Under the pieces are notes generated by a model. It was not told the origin of the DNA. It ran no database searches and saw nothing but the letters and a program-made list of their open reading frames with translations. Shown piece after piece: positions 8,641 through 18,113 of a stretch of 47,526 nucleotides of DNA; positions within the stretch are counted from its first letter, which is position 1, and each line of letters begins with the position of its first letter. Both the position numbers and the translations under genes were made by a program. The stretch is from positions 1 through 47,526 of the IMG/VR virus record IMGVR_UViG_3300017605_000337; one strand, given 5' to 3'. The stretch is from a virus.

Positions 8641-9195
8641 TCACAACTTGACGAGTCTTGCGACCCAGTCGTAGACCGTGTTCCAGTTCTCTTGGAAGCG
8701 CCGCGCCTGCGCCTCGGGGTGGAGCGCGCCTAGCTCCACCGGCATCGTGTGGTTGACCTCGATGCCAAAGTCACACTGGCAGAGGTAGTGACCCAGCTTG
8801 TTCAGGTCGCGCCACTGCTTGTTGAAGTAGTAGAAGCTCTCCGCGACGAAGAACCGACGGTGCGTCGGGTCTTGGAATCCCCGGTTGCTGCGGGCGTTGG
8901 GGACGATGATCTTGAACTCACCGCCCTTCTTGAGCACCCGCCACGCCTCGTCCATGAAGGCGCAGAGCCGGTCGCGACCGTCTTCAAGGTAGTCCGCAGG
9001 GATGTGCTCCAAGAAGTGGCTGGAGTGCAGGGCTTCGACGCTGCCGTCCGCCCAAGGCCACGGAAACTGGAACAGGTCGACCTTGTGCTTCGCGTTGGCG
9101 GCGAACTTGTCCACGCCCTCATAGCCATCGGCAGGGGTCTCCCCACAGCCAAGGTCGAGGCGAAGGAGCGTGGGAGCTACGGCGACATCTACCAT
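8641..9195 (-). CDS. Class I SAM-dependent methyltransferase
   Basis: 184 aa. The start is ATG 9195, one base after the upstream stop (TGACATG); an in-frame start at 9234 would overlap the glycosyltransferase gene. Near the N-terminus LRLDLGCGETP is motif I of the Rossmann methyltransferase fold (SAM-binding glycine loop). HSSHFLEHI lies where motif IV is expected, and LKKGGEFKIIVP is the typical post-motif strand region. The length fits a bare catalytic domain. Phage proteins of this type next to glycosyltransferases and fibre genes are often thought to modify virion sugars or proteins; the substrate is not evident. Adjacent coupling with the glycosyltransferase suggests they act in one pathway. 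Confidence 0.85.
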   Translation of the reverse strand: MVDVAVAPTLLRLDLGCGETPADGYEGVDKFAANAKHKVDLFQFPWPWADGSVEALHSSHFLEHIPADYLEDGRDRLCAFMDEAWRVLKKGGEFKIIVPNARSNRGFQDPTHRRFFVAESFYYFNKQWRDLNKLGHYLCQCDFGIEVNHTMPVELGALHPEAQARRFQENWNTVYDWVARLVKL

Positions 9196-9196
9196 G

Positions 9197-9940
9197 TCAG
9201 TAGACGATACCCGTGTTGATGTCGAGGTGTCCAACGCGGACCCGCATGTCCACCGCGAACCGCTTGCCCGCGCGACACGCCTTCTCGCAGAACGCCAAGT
9301 CCTGCGTCATGCACGCCACACCGCCCTTGTCCGGCAGCACGTCATTGAAGGTCGTGAACCACGGCTTCGGGATCTGCCGGAACAGGTCCAGCTTCCACAG
9401 CGCGCAGCCCATGGCGATGCCGTTCACCGGCATGATCTGTCCCTTCTCCAGCGCCGGGCGCACGTCGCGCGGGGCGAACTCCAGATAGCCCGAACTCGCG
9501 TAGGTCGCCGGGTTGCCGTACGCCATCGGCATGTTCCAGTCGCCCTTGGTCCAGTAGAGCCCTGACACCGCGTCGTAGCCGTGCTCCTCGATGGATTCCA
9601 GCAACCGGATGTGGGCGTCCGGTGGCTGGAGGTTGTCGTCCTCCACCGTCATCACGTACTTCCACTGCTTGAGGTTCGGGTCCGCGAGGATGGTCTCGAT
9701 CAGCGCGTCGTAAGCCTTCCCGACCTCGTGCCCACTCGCCCACAGGAAGGCGTGCTTCTGGTTCATCGGGCGAATCATGCCCAGCCACGACTGGACCACC
9801 TTGTGGTGGATCGTTCCCCTGGTCGGGCAGATCGTGATGGTGCTGCTGTCCTTGTAGGTCGATCCGTGGTGGACCTGCACGCGATCGAACCCCAGTCCCT
9901 CGAAGCTCTTGGCGACCTCATCTACCGGCGTCATGCTCAT
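9197..9940 (-). CDS. GT-A type glycosyltransferase
   Basis: 247 aa. TITICPTRGTIHHKV near the N-terminus is the nucleotide-binding start of a GT-A fold. MTVEDDNLQPP holds the DxD-like acidic motif for metal and nucleotide-sugar binding. GVACMTQDLAFCEKA towards the C-terminus fits the acceptor-side region with a possible catalytic Asp. It ends with a Val/His-rich strand region. It lies between the LamG-like fibre protein and the methyltransferase and overlaps the fibre gene by ATGA. It probably transfers a sugar to a virion component or a host glycan; donor and acceptor are unknown. Confidence 0.82.
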   Translation of the reverse strand: MSMTPVDEVAKSFEGLGFDRVQVHHGSTYKDSSTITICPTRGTIHHKVVQSWLGMIRPMNQKHAFLWASGHEVGKAYDALIETILADPNLKQWKYVMTVEDDNLQPPDAHIRLLESIEEHGYDAVSGLYWTKGDWNMPMAYGNPATYASSGYLEFAPRDVRPALEKGQIMPVNGIAMGCALWKLDLFRQIPKPWFTTFNDVLPDKGGVACMTQDLAFCEKACRAGKRFAVDMRVRVGHLDINTGIVY

Positions 9941-10680
9941 GCCGTCAGCCTACCAACGGCACCAGCGCCGATACAGCCGAAGAACGTAGCCGGGGCAGCC
10001 GTCGCCGTCGGGATGCGGACCTTGGACCTCGGTGCGAGGTAGCTGATGCGAGGACCGTCCGCAGCGGTCGGCGAGCCGGTCAACGTCCAGTTGCGGCCGT
10101 TGCCGCTGTAGTCGTTGCCGTCGCCGTTCAACCAGTGCCACCAGCCATAGAGGTTGGACCTCCGAATCGGAGAGTCCTGAAACATCTCGCGCTGGATCTC
10201 TCCGATCGTCAGAACCGCCGTCCACCACTTCATGCTGCGAAGGCGGATGTTGCCATTGGGACTTCCCTCGTAGTGGGCAATCCACATGTCGTCGATCGCC
10301 GCGCGACCGCTTGCATCGTGCGTGATCGAGGCGTAGGCGGTGCTATCGCCATCGAGGTACCAGTCGAGACTGGTGCCGTTCCGCACGCGGGCAAGGTGAT
10401 GCCACTCGTTGTCCTGGAACACCGCCCCGTTCGTGGCGGCTCCCGCATACGTCGTGTAGGACGAGCAGCGCAAGTAGGTCCCACTGCCACTGTTGCGGAT
10501 ATCGGTGAACTCCTCTGAACCGGAGAACGCGCTACCAGCTTGAAGCCCGAGCACCTGCTGGTTGTCGGTCGTGCTGCTTGCGAAGAACCAGAACGCGACG
10601 GTGTTGTCGGCGTTGCCATCCACGCAGTCCGTGTTGCGCGTCGCATACTGCGTCAGGCCGTCGAACTGCGTCGCACCCAT
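9937..10680 (-). CDS. LamG/concanavalin A-like lectin domain virion protein
   Basis: 247 aa. The pattern of strands with DNTVAFWFFASS near the start, then NEWHHLARVRNGTSLDWYLDG, is characteristic of laminin G-like jelly-roll domains, in which WHH and YLDG mark two central strands. A second conserved region (MKWWTAVLTIGEIQREMF) matches the end of such domains, where the segment counts of bacterial and phage members lie. The C-terminal 50 residues form a short tail with Gly/Ala. In phages such proteins decorate fibres or the capsid and bind carbohydrate. It is followed after a 4-base overlap by the glycosyltransferase. Confidence 0.82.
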   Translation of the reverse strand: MGATQFDGLTQYATRNTDCVDGNADNTVAFWFFASSTTDNQQVLGLQAGSAFSGSEEFTDIRNSGSGTYLRCSSYTTYAGAATNGAVFQDNEWHHLARVRNGTSLDWYLDGDSTAYASITHDASGRAAIDDMWIAHYEGSPNGNIRLRSMKWWTAVLTIGEIQREMFQDSPIRRSNLYGWWHWLNGDGNDYSGNGRNWTLTGSPTAADGPRISYLAPRSKVRIPTATAAPATFFGCIGAGAVGRLTA

Positions 10681-10683
10681 AGG

Positions 10684-11190
10684 CTACGTGTCGCTGTAGC
10701 TGAGGATTGCGCCGATGACTTGCGCGTCGCCGGTCATGGTGTCGGAACCGTTCGCGCCGAGGCGTTGCAGCCGGATCCACGCGATGTCGCCCGACGCCAC
10801 GCTGTCGAGGTTGCTGATGGTGATATCCACCGAATGCACTCGCTGTCCGGTGGTGCCAAGGTGCGAGTCAGTCGCGGTGGTCTCCGTGGCGAACGACTTG
10901 GTCTCCGCGTCCTGCGTGTCGGTGTTCGGAGTGATTGCGGCGAGCGCGCCACCGAACACCACGTCACCGCTCGACGCCGAATCCGCATACCAGATCGGAG
11001 TCAGAGTGATGTTTCCGCTTCCGTAAGACGGCAGGCGAGGGATCTTCCACATGCACCCCTCGGTGCCTCCGGCGTCGAAGCTGAGTGAGTCGACGGTCAG
11101 GCTACTGCCAGCCTGCTTCATCTGCGGAAACGTCACCCCGGGTACGGGCAGAGCGTTCGCGATGTCGAGTTCGTAGTAAACCGTCGCCAT
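10684..11190 (-). CDS. Beta-sandwich virion protein (fibre or decoration)
   Basis: 168 aa, with almost no helix-forming stretches. The features I recognise from a recurrent family of uncharacterised phage virion proteins are the central ITLTPIWYADSASSGDVVF, then TPNTDTQDAETKSF, and an end in SDTMTGDAQVIGAILSYSDT. These read as alternating strands of a jelly-roll or Ig-like sandwich. It is encoded between the fibre cluster and the LamG protein, with its start overlapping the upstream stop (TAATG). A role as receptor-binding or decoration protein is inferred from context; no catalytic motif is seen. Confidence 0.75.
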   Translation of the reverse strand: MATVYYELDIANALPVPGVTFPQMKQAGSSLTVDSLSFDAGGTEGCMWKIPRLPSYGSGNITLTPIWYADSASSGDVVFGGALAAITPNTDTQDAETKSFATETTATDSHLGTTGQRVHSVDITISNLDSVASGDIAWIRLQRLGANGSDTMTGDAQVIGAILSYSDT

Positions 11191-11438
11191 TACACCCGCC
11201 TCCCTGCACGAGCCCCGATGACGATGGCGAGCACTAGCGCCTTTTCCGCAGGACTTGCCGAGTTGCGGAACGGCAGCGGCAGCGCCGCGTTGTAAGACGC
11301 AGAGTTGCTATCCGCCCACGAGTCAGCAGCGTCGATGACCGCTCGGATCTGCGCCTTGAGGCAGTCGCCTGGTGCGCCGCCAAGCTCCATGTAGCGACGC
11401 CATGCGGCGACACGTTCCGATCCAGAGAGGAGGGCCAT
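11190..11438 (-). CDS. Small helical virion-associated protein
   Basis: 82 aa, mostly helical. A central LKAQIRAVIDAADSWADSN and the NAALPLPFRNSASPAEKALV segment resemble a small protein commonly found beside the beta-sandwich gene in uncultured phages; I know no function for it. Start and stop overlap both neighbours (TGATG with the long fibre gene upstream, TAATG with the sandwich gene downstream), so it is translated as part of the fibre cluster. It might be a fibre chaperone or a minor component, but this is guesswork. Confidence 0.7.
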   Translation of the reverse strand: MALLSGSERVAAWRRYMELGGAPGDCLKAQIRAVIDAADSWADSNSASYNAALPLPFRNSASPAEKALVLAIVIGARAGRRV

Positions 11439-14155
11439 CAGCTAGTGCTCCATAGAACGGCATAGGGAATGATCGAGTTGTCGTTGGTCATGCTGCTGAT
11501 AGCGATGCTCGCCGGCAGCGTGTTGAGCCCAGCGCTTGTCCAGATGCCTTCCAGGCGCGGATTGCCGCCGAGCATCGGGCCGACGTTCGATCCTGTCGTC
11601 CACGCCGACGAGAACGACCCGATGGGCGCGATGCCAGTCAGCGAGTTGGCGTTGCCGTAGATGCTGAGCCGCAAGCCGCCGCTGTTGCTGCTCGACGAGT
11701 TCATCGCGATGACGCCGAGCCAGTAGTCGCCCTGCGACAGCGTGGTCCCGAACGGCATGTGGATCATCTTCAAGCCGGTGTAGCCGCTGGAGATGTTCAC
11801 GCCCGCGCTGGCGGTCGTCGAATAGGTGTAGGCGATGCTGCCGCTGCTCGTCGGCTGGCTGATCGTGTAGCTGCTGTTGTTGACGCTCAAGCCGATCGAC
11901 AGCGAGTTGCTGGTGAGGCGACTCAGGATCGTACTGTTGGTTCCAGTTCCGCGCGTGTAGAGCCCGAAGTGGTAGCTCAGACTCTGCGATGCGTTGCTGT
12001 TGCTGTAGGTGATGAACGACATGGAGTGCACCACCCCAAGCCATCCAGCGAGCACCGGCGCAGCGATCGGCATGTAGAGGAACGTTGCCGTCGCGGAGGT
12101 GTTGGTCCCGATGCTCAGCACCCCGGTCCCGGTGTTGTGCCACGAGTTCGGGATGATCGACGAACATGGTTCGTGGTAGACCGAGATCGTCTGCGCGCCC
12201 GCAGCCGTGCTTCCACTCAGGCGGATCCCGAGACCGCCAGCCAGGACCACCGTGCCGCTGGAGAGCGTCTGCGTGGATCCGGTCGTGTTACCGCCGTAGC
12301 TGACTACGAGAGACGGGAAGGTCGCAGTCGCGGTGATAACGCCAGCCGCTGCCCCGAAGGAGACGTTGTTGCTGTTGGAAAGCGTCGCCTGCGAGATGTT
12401 CGCGGTGACCCGCGTGCTCCCCGACATCCCGAAACTGACACCGTTGCTGTCCGAGAACACGATGGTCCCGGTCGTGGCAGCCGTCTGCGTGCCAGCGGCG
12501 ATGACGTTCACGCCGTCAGCCGCCGCAGCAGGGACCGAGACGATGAGCGTCCCGGCATTGATGCCGACCGAGGCGATGCCAGCGCCCGAGACGTAGATCG
12601 TCCTCGGGCTGTAGGTGCCGGTCTCGTTGACGGTGCTGTTGTTGACCGCCGAGAAGCTGCCGGTGGACCGGTCCTCAAGGACCATCGTTCCAGCCGTGTA
12701 GCCGACCGAGAGACCGCCGCGACCGCTGACCGCAAGGCTGCTGTAGGACAGGTTGCCGGTCGTCTGGTAGTCCGGATGCGAGTTCGCGCCCGTGACGTAC
12801 GCCTTGCCGGTCTGGTTGCTCTGCTGCGTAAGCGCGTTGTGCGAGCCCACGATCGTGTGCGAGCCGTTGGCACCCGTGCTCAGGCTCAGCGTCACGCCGT
12901 TCAGGTTCGTGAAGGCGAGTTGCGCCAGCGTCCCGCTGGTCGCAGCATCGCTCACCGTCATCGAACTGTTGGTGACGGTCGGCACCGTGTAGCTCCCAAC
13001 CATCGAGCCGTTGCTCGTGTAGAAGCTCATGCCGTTCAGGTTGCCGAAGGTGGCGGTCTGGAACGCGAAGCTGCCGTTGCTGCCCGACAACGCCTGATTG
13101 CTTTGCGTGGACAGCCAGTCCTCACGCACCGAAGCGGTGAGGATCGAGCCATCCACAGCATTCAGACCGAACGTCACGCCGTTCGCGTTGCTGAACAGAA
13201 CCGTCCCCGCCGTTGTGGCGGTTCGCGTTCCAGCCGCGATGATGTTCACGCCGTCCCCAGCGCCGCCACCTGCCGGCACGGAGACGACCACGGACCCGTT
13301 GCTGTAGCCGACGCTCGCGACACCGGCCCCGTGGAAGGTCAGACTCCGAGCGTCCTGCGTCCCGCTGCTGCTCTGCGTCGTGTTCGACGTGAAGTAGAGC
13401 CCGAGCGTCTGGTTGGTCTGTGCGGTGAGAGCGTTGGCGCTGAACACCACCGACCCGTTGGAGACGCCGACGCTGAGACCGGTGCCGCTGGCAGCGAAGA
13501 TCGGTGCAGACACCTGCATCGACATGCTCACGCTGTTCGTGGCGATCGTGTTGCCGGTCGCGGATGCGTTTCCGGTCACCTGTGCGGTGATCGTGCTGGC
13601 GTTGAAGCCCCAGTCCACGCCGTTGCTGTCGGCGAACCGGATGTCCCCCGTGCTTCCCTGCACCGAGATCGCGTTCTGCGTCTGCACCGTCTGCGACGTC
13701 AGCGCGTTGCCGCTCATCACGATCGAGCCGTTCGAGACGCCCACCGACACCCCTGTGCCGCTCGCCGCAAACACGAACGCCGACAGGTTGGCGGTCATGC
13801 TCACGCTGTTGGTCGCGATCGTGTTACCAGTCGCAGAGATGCTGGCGGTGGCGTTCGCCGTCATCGTGCTGCCGTTCAGTCCCCAGCGGATGCCGCTGAG
13901 GTCCGAGAACACGAGACTCGACAGGGCTGCCGACGACGTGCCGCCGGAGAAGGTCACCGCCCCACCACCGCCACCCGCAGCCGAAGCCGTCACCGTGCTT
14001 CCAGCCATCCCGAACGTGACAGTGGGCGAGTTCGAGAACACCACCGTCCCGTTCGAGACGCTGTTGCCCGCTGCCGAGATCGCGGCGATGCCAGCCGAGG
14101 CCCCGGCTGCTCCGCCCGTGATCTTCAACACGCCGTTGCTGTCGTAGACCCTCAT
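11438..14155 (-). CDS. Long repetitive tail fibre-like protein
   Basis: 905 aa, extremely rich in Ser, Thr, Asn, Gly, Ala and Val, with very few charged residues. It contains at least eight diverged copies of a motif like FSNSNGVxFGLxGSTxTA, spread over about residues 35-640, with frequent SNGS elements between. This is the composition of a trimeric beta-rich phage fibre. The last 200 residues lose the repeat and form a different domain ending in AVLWSTS, probably a tip or receptor-binding region. The many Ser/Thr/Asn side chains make it a plausible target of the nearby glycosyltransferase; that link is inference. The start overlaps the upstream gene by ATGA. Confidence 0.85.
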   Translation of the reverse strand: MRVYDSNGVLKITGGAAGASAGIAAISAAGNSVSNGTVVFSNSPTVTFGMAGSTVTASAAGGGGGAVTFSGGTSSAALSSLVFSDLSGIRWGLNGSTMTANATASISATGNTIATNSVSMTANLSAFVFAASGTGVSVGVSNGSIVMSGNALTSQTVQTQNAISVQGSTGDIRFADSNGVDWGFNASTITAQVTGNASATGNTIATNSVSMSMQVSAPIFAASGTGLSVGVSNGSVVFSANALTAQTNQTLGLYFTSNTTQSSSGTQDARSLTFHGAGVASVGYSNGSVVVSVPAGGGAGDGVNIIAAGTRTATTAGTVLFSNANGVTFGLNAVDGSILTASVREDWLSTQSNQALSGSNGSFAFQTATFGNLNGMSFYTSNGSMVGSYTVPTVTNSSMTVSDAATSGTLAQLAFTNLNGVTLSLSTGANGSHTIVGSHNALTQQSNQTGKAYVTGANSHPDYQTTGNLSYSSLAVSGRGGLSVGYTAGTMVLEDRSTGSFSAVNNSTVNETGTYSPRTIYVSGAGIASVGINAGTLIVSVPAAAADGVNVIAAGTQTAATTGTIVFSDSNGVSFGMSGSTRVTANISQATLSNSNNVSFGAAAGVITATATFPSLVVSYGGNTTGSTQTLSSGTVVLAGGLGIRLSGSTAAGAQTISVYHEPCSSIIPNSWHNTGTGVLSIGTNTSATATFLYMPIAAPVLAGWLGVVHSMSFITYSNSNASQSLSYHFGLYTRGTGTNSTILSRLTSNSLSIGLSVNNSSYTISQPTSSGSIAYTYSTTASAGVNISSGYTGLKMIHMPFGTTLSQGDYWLGVIAMNSSSSNSGGLRLSIYGNANSLTGIAPIGSFSSAWTTGSNVGPMLGGNPRLEGIWTSAGLNTLPASIAISSMTNDNSIIPYAVLWSTS
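12235..14050 (-). repeat. Degenerate fibre repeats encoded in DNA
   Basis: Inside the long fibre gene, about eight segments encode variants of F-[SAGT]-[ND]-x-[NS]-G-[VIM]-x-[FW]-G-[LMF] followed by a GST/x/TA turn. Examples are FSDLSGIRWGL, FADSNGVDWGF, FSNANGVTFGL and FSDSNGVSFGM. Spacing is about 50-100 codons. A longer block with NTIATNSVSM and FAASGTG occurs twice within about 90 codons, so at least part of the array arose by recent duplication. Confidence 0.75.
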
Positions 14156-14580
14156 GCTGGGCGAACCTCTCCGAGCACGGTGTAGTCGACTTCATTGTTG
14201 TTGGTGGCGAAGCCTTCGATCAGGTCGCCCACGCGCAGGGTCCACGCCTCTTCGGCTTCGAGGATGTCGGCGCTCTCCAGTGTGAGCAGCACCGGGGCAC
14301 CCACGACGCGCGAGGTGCCGTCCTTCCGCTTCAAGTAGACGGTCGCGGTGTTGCTACCAGCCCCACGGTTGTTGAGCTTGATGTGCTTCACGATCGCCTT
14401 GTAGCCGGTCGAGACGCTGAACATCGGGCTCGTTGCCGAGGACAACCGCCCGTCCGCGATGATCTCGGCGACTACCACGCCGTCCTCGTCGAGTCGGTCC
14501 TGCACGCCACGCGCCCACTCCATGAGCCGCGCGAGGTTGGGATCCCGAGAGTCTGACTTGAGTTCAAGCCGCTCACTCAC
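14152..14580 (-). CDS. Small virion protein near tail nozzle
   Basis: 142 aa. The first 40 residues are charged and helical (SRDPNLARLMEWARGVQDRL). The rest alternates short strands (VSTGYKAIVKHIKLNN, TATVYLKRKDGT, LLTLESADIL, LRVGDLIEG) like a small beta-barrel. It lies between the nozzle-like gene and the long fibre gene with overlaps on both sides. A helix plus sandwich architecture in this position suits a linker that joins fibre to tail. No family is recognised with confidence. Confidence 0.7.
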   Translation of the reverse strand: MSERLELKSDSRDPNLARLMEWARGVQDRLDEDGVVVAEIIADGRLSSATSPMFSVSTGYKAIVKHIKLNNRGAGSNTATVYLKRKDGTSRVVGAPVLLTLESADILEAEEAWTLRVGDLIEGFATNNNEVDYTVLGEVRPA

Positions 14581-17500
14581 GGAGCCTCCATGACAACGTC
14601 GGACAGGCGCACCTGCCCAGCATGATAGATGGTCAGTCCGACCTGGATCTCCTGACCCGAGGCGATGCCCTTGGCGAGCTTGATCGACCGGCCGACTGGC
14701 GTGCCGATCTCATCCGACCCCAGCCACTCCGCAACCTTCTCGCCGTGCAGCGGCATCGAGGCGTAGGTCCGCGAACTCTCCACGCGCTTGTTGACCGCCG
14801 CGTAGGCTTGGAGAGCCGCAGTCGCGGTGTTGTTGCCCCAGAGGTTGTAGCGGACCGAGACCGCCCTGGCGGTGGCAGTGTTCTCGGAGCCGGTGAGGTT
14901 GAACCAGTTGCTCGTCAGTGTGGCTTGCCGCACCCCGATGTAGACGGTGTCGCCATACGCCCACGAGCAGGAACTGGAGAGCGTGATGCTCCCGGTAGCA
15001 GCCGTCGCAGCCGAGATCGTGCTGTACGCCTTGACGGTGCCATCCGAGGACTTGATGAGCACCCCGGTGCCGACTCGCAGGAACGTGCCAGCGTCCACCG
15101 CAGCCTCGGTTGCCGCGAAGGACGCAGCCGTGACAGTCAGCGCCGTGCTGGAACTGCCAGCGTTGGTCGCAGTCAGCGTCAGCACGTCCGCGTTGGCGTC
15201 CGTGTAGGCGTCGTCGAGCGCGTAGAGCCGCCAGTCGCGCGCGAGGAAGAACACGCGCTGCGCACCCGAGGAGTCGTAGCCGCGCTCCATCCAGAACACT
15301 TCGAGCCCGGTCGGGGGCACCCACCGCGACCATGCGTTGTTGCGGTAGGACCAGACCAAGACCTCGTCGCACGGGAACCGGCTCTTGGCTTCGTCCGCAG
15401 AGAACGTCCCGGTCGGGTTGGCGGTGCTCCAGTTGTAGGTCTCGCCGCGATAGCTCACGGTGACGCGGTTCGCGGTTGCTGACTCGCGATCCGCGAACAT
15501 GCCGAAGTAGACCAGCCCGCGTTCGGCGTCGTGGCACGCCCACGAGTGGCGCATCATGCCTTCCGAGTCACGCTTGTAGCGGGCGGTCGAGCCGACGAAG
15601 TAGCGTTCCAGTTCGCGACCGATCCACTCGACGCCGTTGGCGGTCACCGCAACCGGGCCTCGGTCGCTGATCCACGCGCAACCGCCATCGAAGTCCACCA
15701 TCGAGTTCGGGGCGATGCAGCCGAAGTCGGCGCTGACCTGATCGGGCAGGGCTGGCGACACGCCGTCCGTGAACGGACTCTGACTCCAGTTGTAGATGTA
15801 GGTGTTGCTGCGGGTGCAGAACACCACCGCGCCGTCGAAGTGCCCGATGCCCTCGATGTCCTCTTCCTTCTGCGCATCCACGAAGTTGCTGTGGCTGTCC
15901 ACGACTCCGGGGGCGTTGGCTTCGCTGACTTGGAAGAGACCTCGCGGCAACACCGCCCAGCAGTTCATCCCCTCCCACGACCCGCTGCGCGAGAGCGTGC
16001 TGACCAGCGGCGTGTAGATCAGTTGGTAGCGGATGTAGCTCGCTGCGACGTTGAAGGTCGTCGGCAATCCGCTGTCCCACTGCGTCGTGGTGTTGACGAG
16101 CTTGGAGATACCAACGAGGAAAGTCGGGAACGGGTAGAGCTTGGGACCGGCGAGGTCCACTTGGTTGGCGTAGGCTGGCGGCAGGTGACCGTCCGCGCAC
16201 ATCCAGAAGCCATCCGACGGATGCCAGTTCGTGATCCCCGTTCGAGTGCGGAAGGTGATCTCGTTGTAGTTCGGGTAGTTGCCGCTGGTCCCGGTGTACT
16301 CGGTTGTGGCGCTCGACTGGAACAGTTCGCGCCGCAGCCCGGCGTTGCCCAACTGACCGCCGTAGAAGGTGTGGTTGCGGACCGTACGCACCGCCTTTGC
16401 CCCCATCGGCATCTGCTCGATGACGGGCACCGGGGTCGTGTCCTTGCGCAGAACCTCGTCTGCGAAGTAAGGAACCTCCAAGTCCACGTACTGGAAGTAG
16501 GTGCCGCCAGTGCCGAGACCAGTCGCCGGCTGGAGCCCGTAGCGCAGGCTCTGCTGCACGCCCGCGTTGCTGACGCTGCACTTGTAGTAGGTGCTGCCGT
16601 TGCGCTCGGTGCGGAAGACGACAATGGACAGCGCCATCGTCTCTCCCATCAGATAGCCGGGGTGCAGAACGCGGATGCGGATGGCTTGGAAGGCATTGGT
16701 CGTGCCCGTCGTGATCGCCACCGGCTCACTCGGCAGACCGATCTCGCCCGTCGCCTCGTCGCGGTAGGCGACCATGATCCGGTAGGTGCCGTTCCGCGCC
16801 GACACCGTGGCATCGCTGCCGCCGAAGTCGTTGCCGGTGGTCGCGCCACTGCGATCGAGGTGGTAGGTGCTAGCCTCCGCGGTGTCGTAGTCCACCCACA
16901 TGACCGCCTTCGGCACGCCTACGCACCGAGGCTTGTCGTAGATGTCGTTGTTCCGGTACGGGAACCCGTCCGTGCTCGGCGTCCCGGTCGTGTCTGCGAC
17001 GGGATCGACCGTGGTGAGACGCGGAGCTTGGAACACACAGCCGTAGCCTGGGGCCGCAAGCAGAAGCCGCTCGCCCGCAACATCGGGAACCAGCCGATAC
17101 GGGAGCCGCTTGCGACGGCGACGACCGACGCCCGTGCCCACGTAGCCCTCGTAGCGGACGCCACCGCCAGCGATCGTAAGGTCTCCGCAGTCGCGCATGC
17201 GATTCGCGACCCACGCGGAATAGGCACCCACGGAGCTTCCCGTGTGCATCAACGCCGTCACGCTAGGCTGGCTGTGGATCGACCACGTCGTCAGGGACTC
17301 CACATCGTCGCACGCGCGCGTGCCAAGGCTGGTGCTGTAGTAGGTGTCCGCCGAGTTGCCGGGTGCCGTAGTGCCGGGGCAGACACGGTAGATGTAGCCG
17401 GTCTGGCTGCTCGTGTTCGTGGACGACGAGGTGTCCGTCTCCAGCACAACCTGATTCGCCGCAGGCGTGCTGATCGCGAGGTGGAACTTGCCGTTGAGGA

Positions 17501-18113
17501 GCGAGGCGTTCGCCCCGGTCAGCCCCTCGATGTAGACCACCTGCGGGTCCGTGGTCGTGAACTCCAGACCGTTGAACGACCCGACCGTGGCGCGGAAGTT
17601 GGCGTTGAATGTCAGCGTCGTGTTCACGCCCACCGTCACCGCCGAGATGGTCACGGCAGCCGGCGTGCCACCAGTGTCGTAGATGATCTCCTTGCGGAAG
17701 TCGGATTCCCCGTAGAAGACCGTCTGCCCACGCACGAACTTGAAGCCGTGGATGTGCGTCGGGCGCGCGAAGCACGTCAGCGCCTCGGTCACCGCCGTGG
17801 AGGTGTACGGCGTGACGTTCTCATAGTAGTTGCCGGCAGCGGGCAGGAACGACACCGCGCGAGCGACGTCCGTGGTCAGCCGGTCGAATCCGACGCCACT
17901 GCCGTTGGTGCCCTGTGTCGTGCGGAAGTCCACCACGCACTTCCATCCGGGGAACGTGCGGATCTCGCTGCCGTCGCTGCTGACGTAGGCATTCTCCAGA
18001 AGCTGGAAGCGACGGTCACCCCGCTCGCCCAACGTCAACGTGGTCATCCCACGCCACGCGACGTCTCCACGCAGGCTGATCGGGATGGAACCTACCTGCG
18101 TCACATTGGCCAC
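14577..18113 (-). CDS. Tail nozzle / tubular protein B-like protein
   Basis: About 1178 aa. GTG 18113 is taken as start; the codon before it is TTG and equally in frame, so the exact start is uncertain. The N-terminus carries LLENAYVSSDGSEIRTFPGWK, the pattern seen at the start of nozzle proteins of the T7 gp12 type, where a list of 'N-x-Y' and 'RPG/FPG' residues follows. Strand-rich segments continue throughout, with CPGTTAP and GMQ-free loops, and a C-terminal part with Thr/Ser/Ala modules. The length exceeds T7 gp12 by several hundred residues. It follows the adaptor-containing gene directly, which is the standard adaptor-nozzle order. The assignment rests on the N-terminal motif and order. 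Confidence 0.7.
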   Translation of the reverse strand: MANVTQVGSIPISLRGDVAWRGMTTLTLGERGDRRFQLLENAYVSSDGSEIRTFPGWKCVVDFRTTQGTNGSGVGFDRLTTDVARAVSFLPAAGNYYENVTPYTSTAVTEALTCFARPTHIHGFKFVRGQTVFYGESDFRKEIIYDTGGTPAAVTISAVTVGVNTTLTFNANFRATVGSFNGLEFTTTDPQVVYIEGLTGANASLLNGKFHLAISTPAANQVVLETDTSSSTNTSSQTGYIYRVCPGTTAPGNSADTYYSTSLGTRACDDVESLTTWSIHSQPSVTALMHTGSSVGAYSAWVANRMRDCGDLTIAGGGVRYEGYVGTGVGRRRRKRLPYRLVPDVAGERLLLAAPGYGCVFQAPRLTTVDPVADTTGTPSTDGFPYRNNDIYDKPRCVGVPKAVMWVDYDTAEASTYHLDRSGATTGNDFGGSDATVSARNGTYRIMVAYRDEATGEIGLPSEPVAITTGTTNAFQAIRIRVLHPGYLMGETMALSIVVFRTERNGSTYYKCSVSNAGVQQSLRYGLQPATGLGTGGTYFQYVDLEVPYFADEVLRKDTTPVPVIEQMPMGAKAVRTVRNHTFYGGQLGNAGLRRELFQSSATTEYTGTSGNYPNYNEITFRTRTGITNWHPSDGFWMCADGHLPPAYANQVDLAGPKLYPFPTFLVGISKLVNTTTQWDSGLPTTFNVAASYIRYQLIYTPLVSTLSRSGSWEGMNCWAVLPRGLFQVSEANAPGVVDSHSNFVDAQKEEDIEGIGHFDGAVVFCTRSNTYIYNWSQSPFTDGVSPALPDQVSADFGCIAPNSMVDFDGGCAWISDRGPVAVTANGVEWIGRELERYFVGSTARYKRDSEGMMRHSWACHDAERGLVYFGMFADRESATANRVTVSYRGETYNWSTANPTGTFSADEAKSRFPCDEVLVWSYRNNAWSRWVPPTGLEVFWMERGYDSSGAQRVFFLARDWRLYALDDAYTDANADVLTLTATNAGSSSTALTVTAASFAATEAAVDAGTFLRVGTGVLIKSSDGTVKAYSTISAATAATGSITLSSSCSWAYGDTVYIGVRQATLTSNWFNLTGSENTATARAVSVRYNLWGNNTATAALQAYAAVNKRVESSRTYASMPLHGEKVAEWLGSDEIGTPVGRSIKLAKGIASGQEIQVGLTIYHAGQVRLSDVVMEAP

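Noticed and set aside
11759-14185. Long open plus-strand frame (808 codons) opposite the fibre gene
   Set aside because: Its Arg/His/Asp-rich composition is the usual antisense shadow of a GC-rich repetitive gene; no RBS or coupling.
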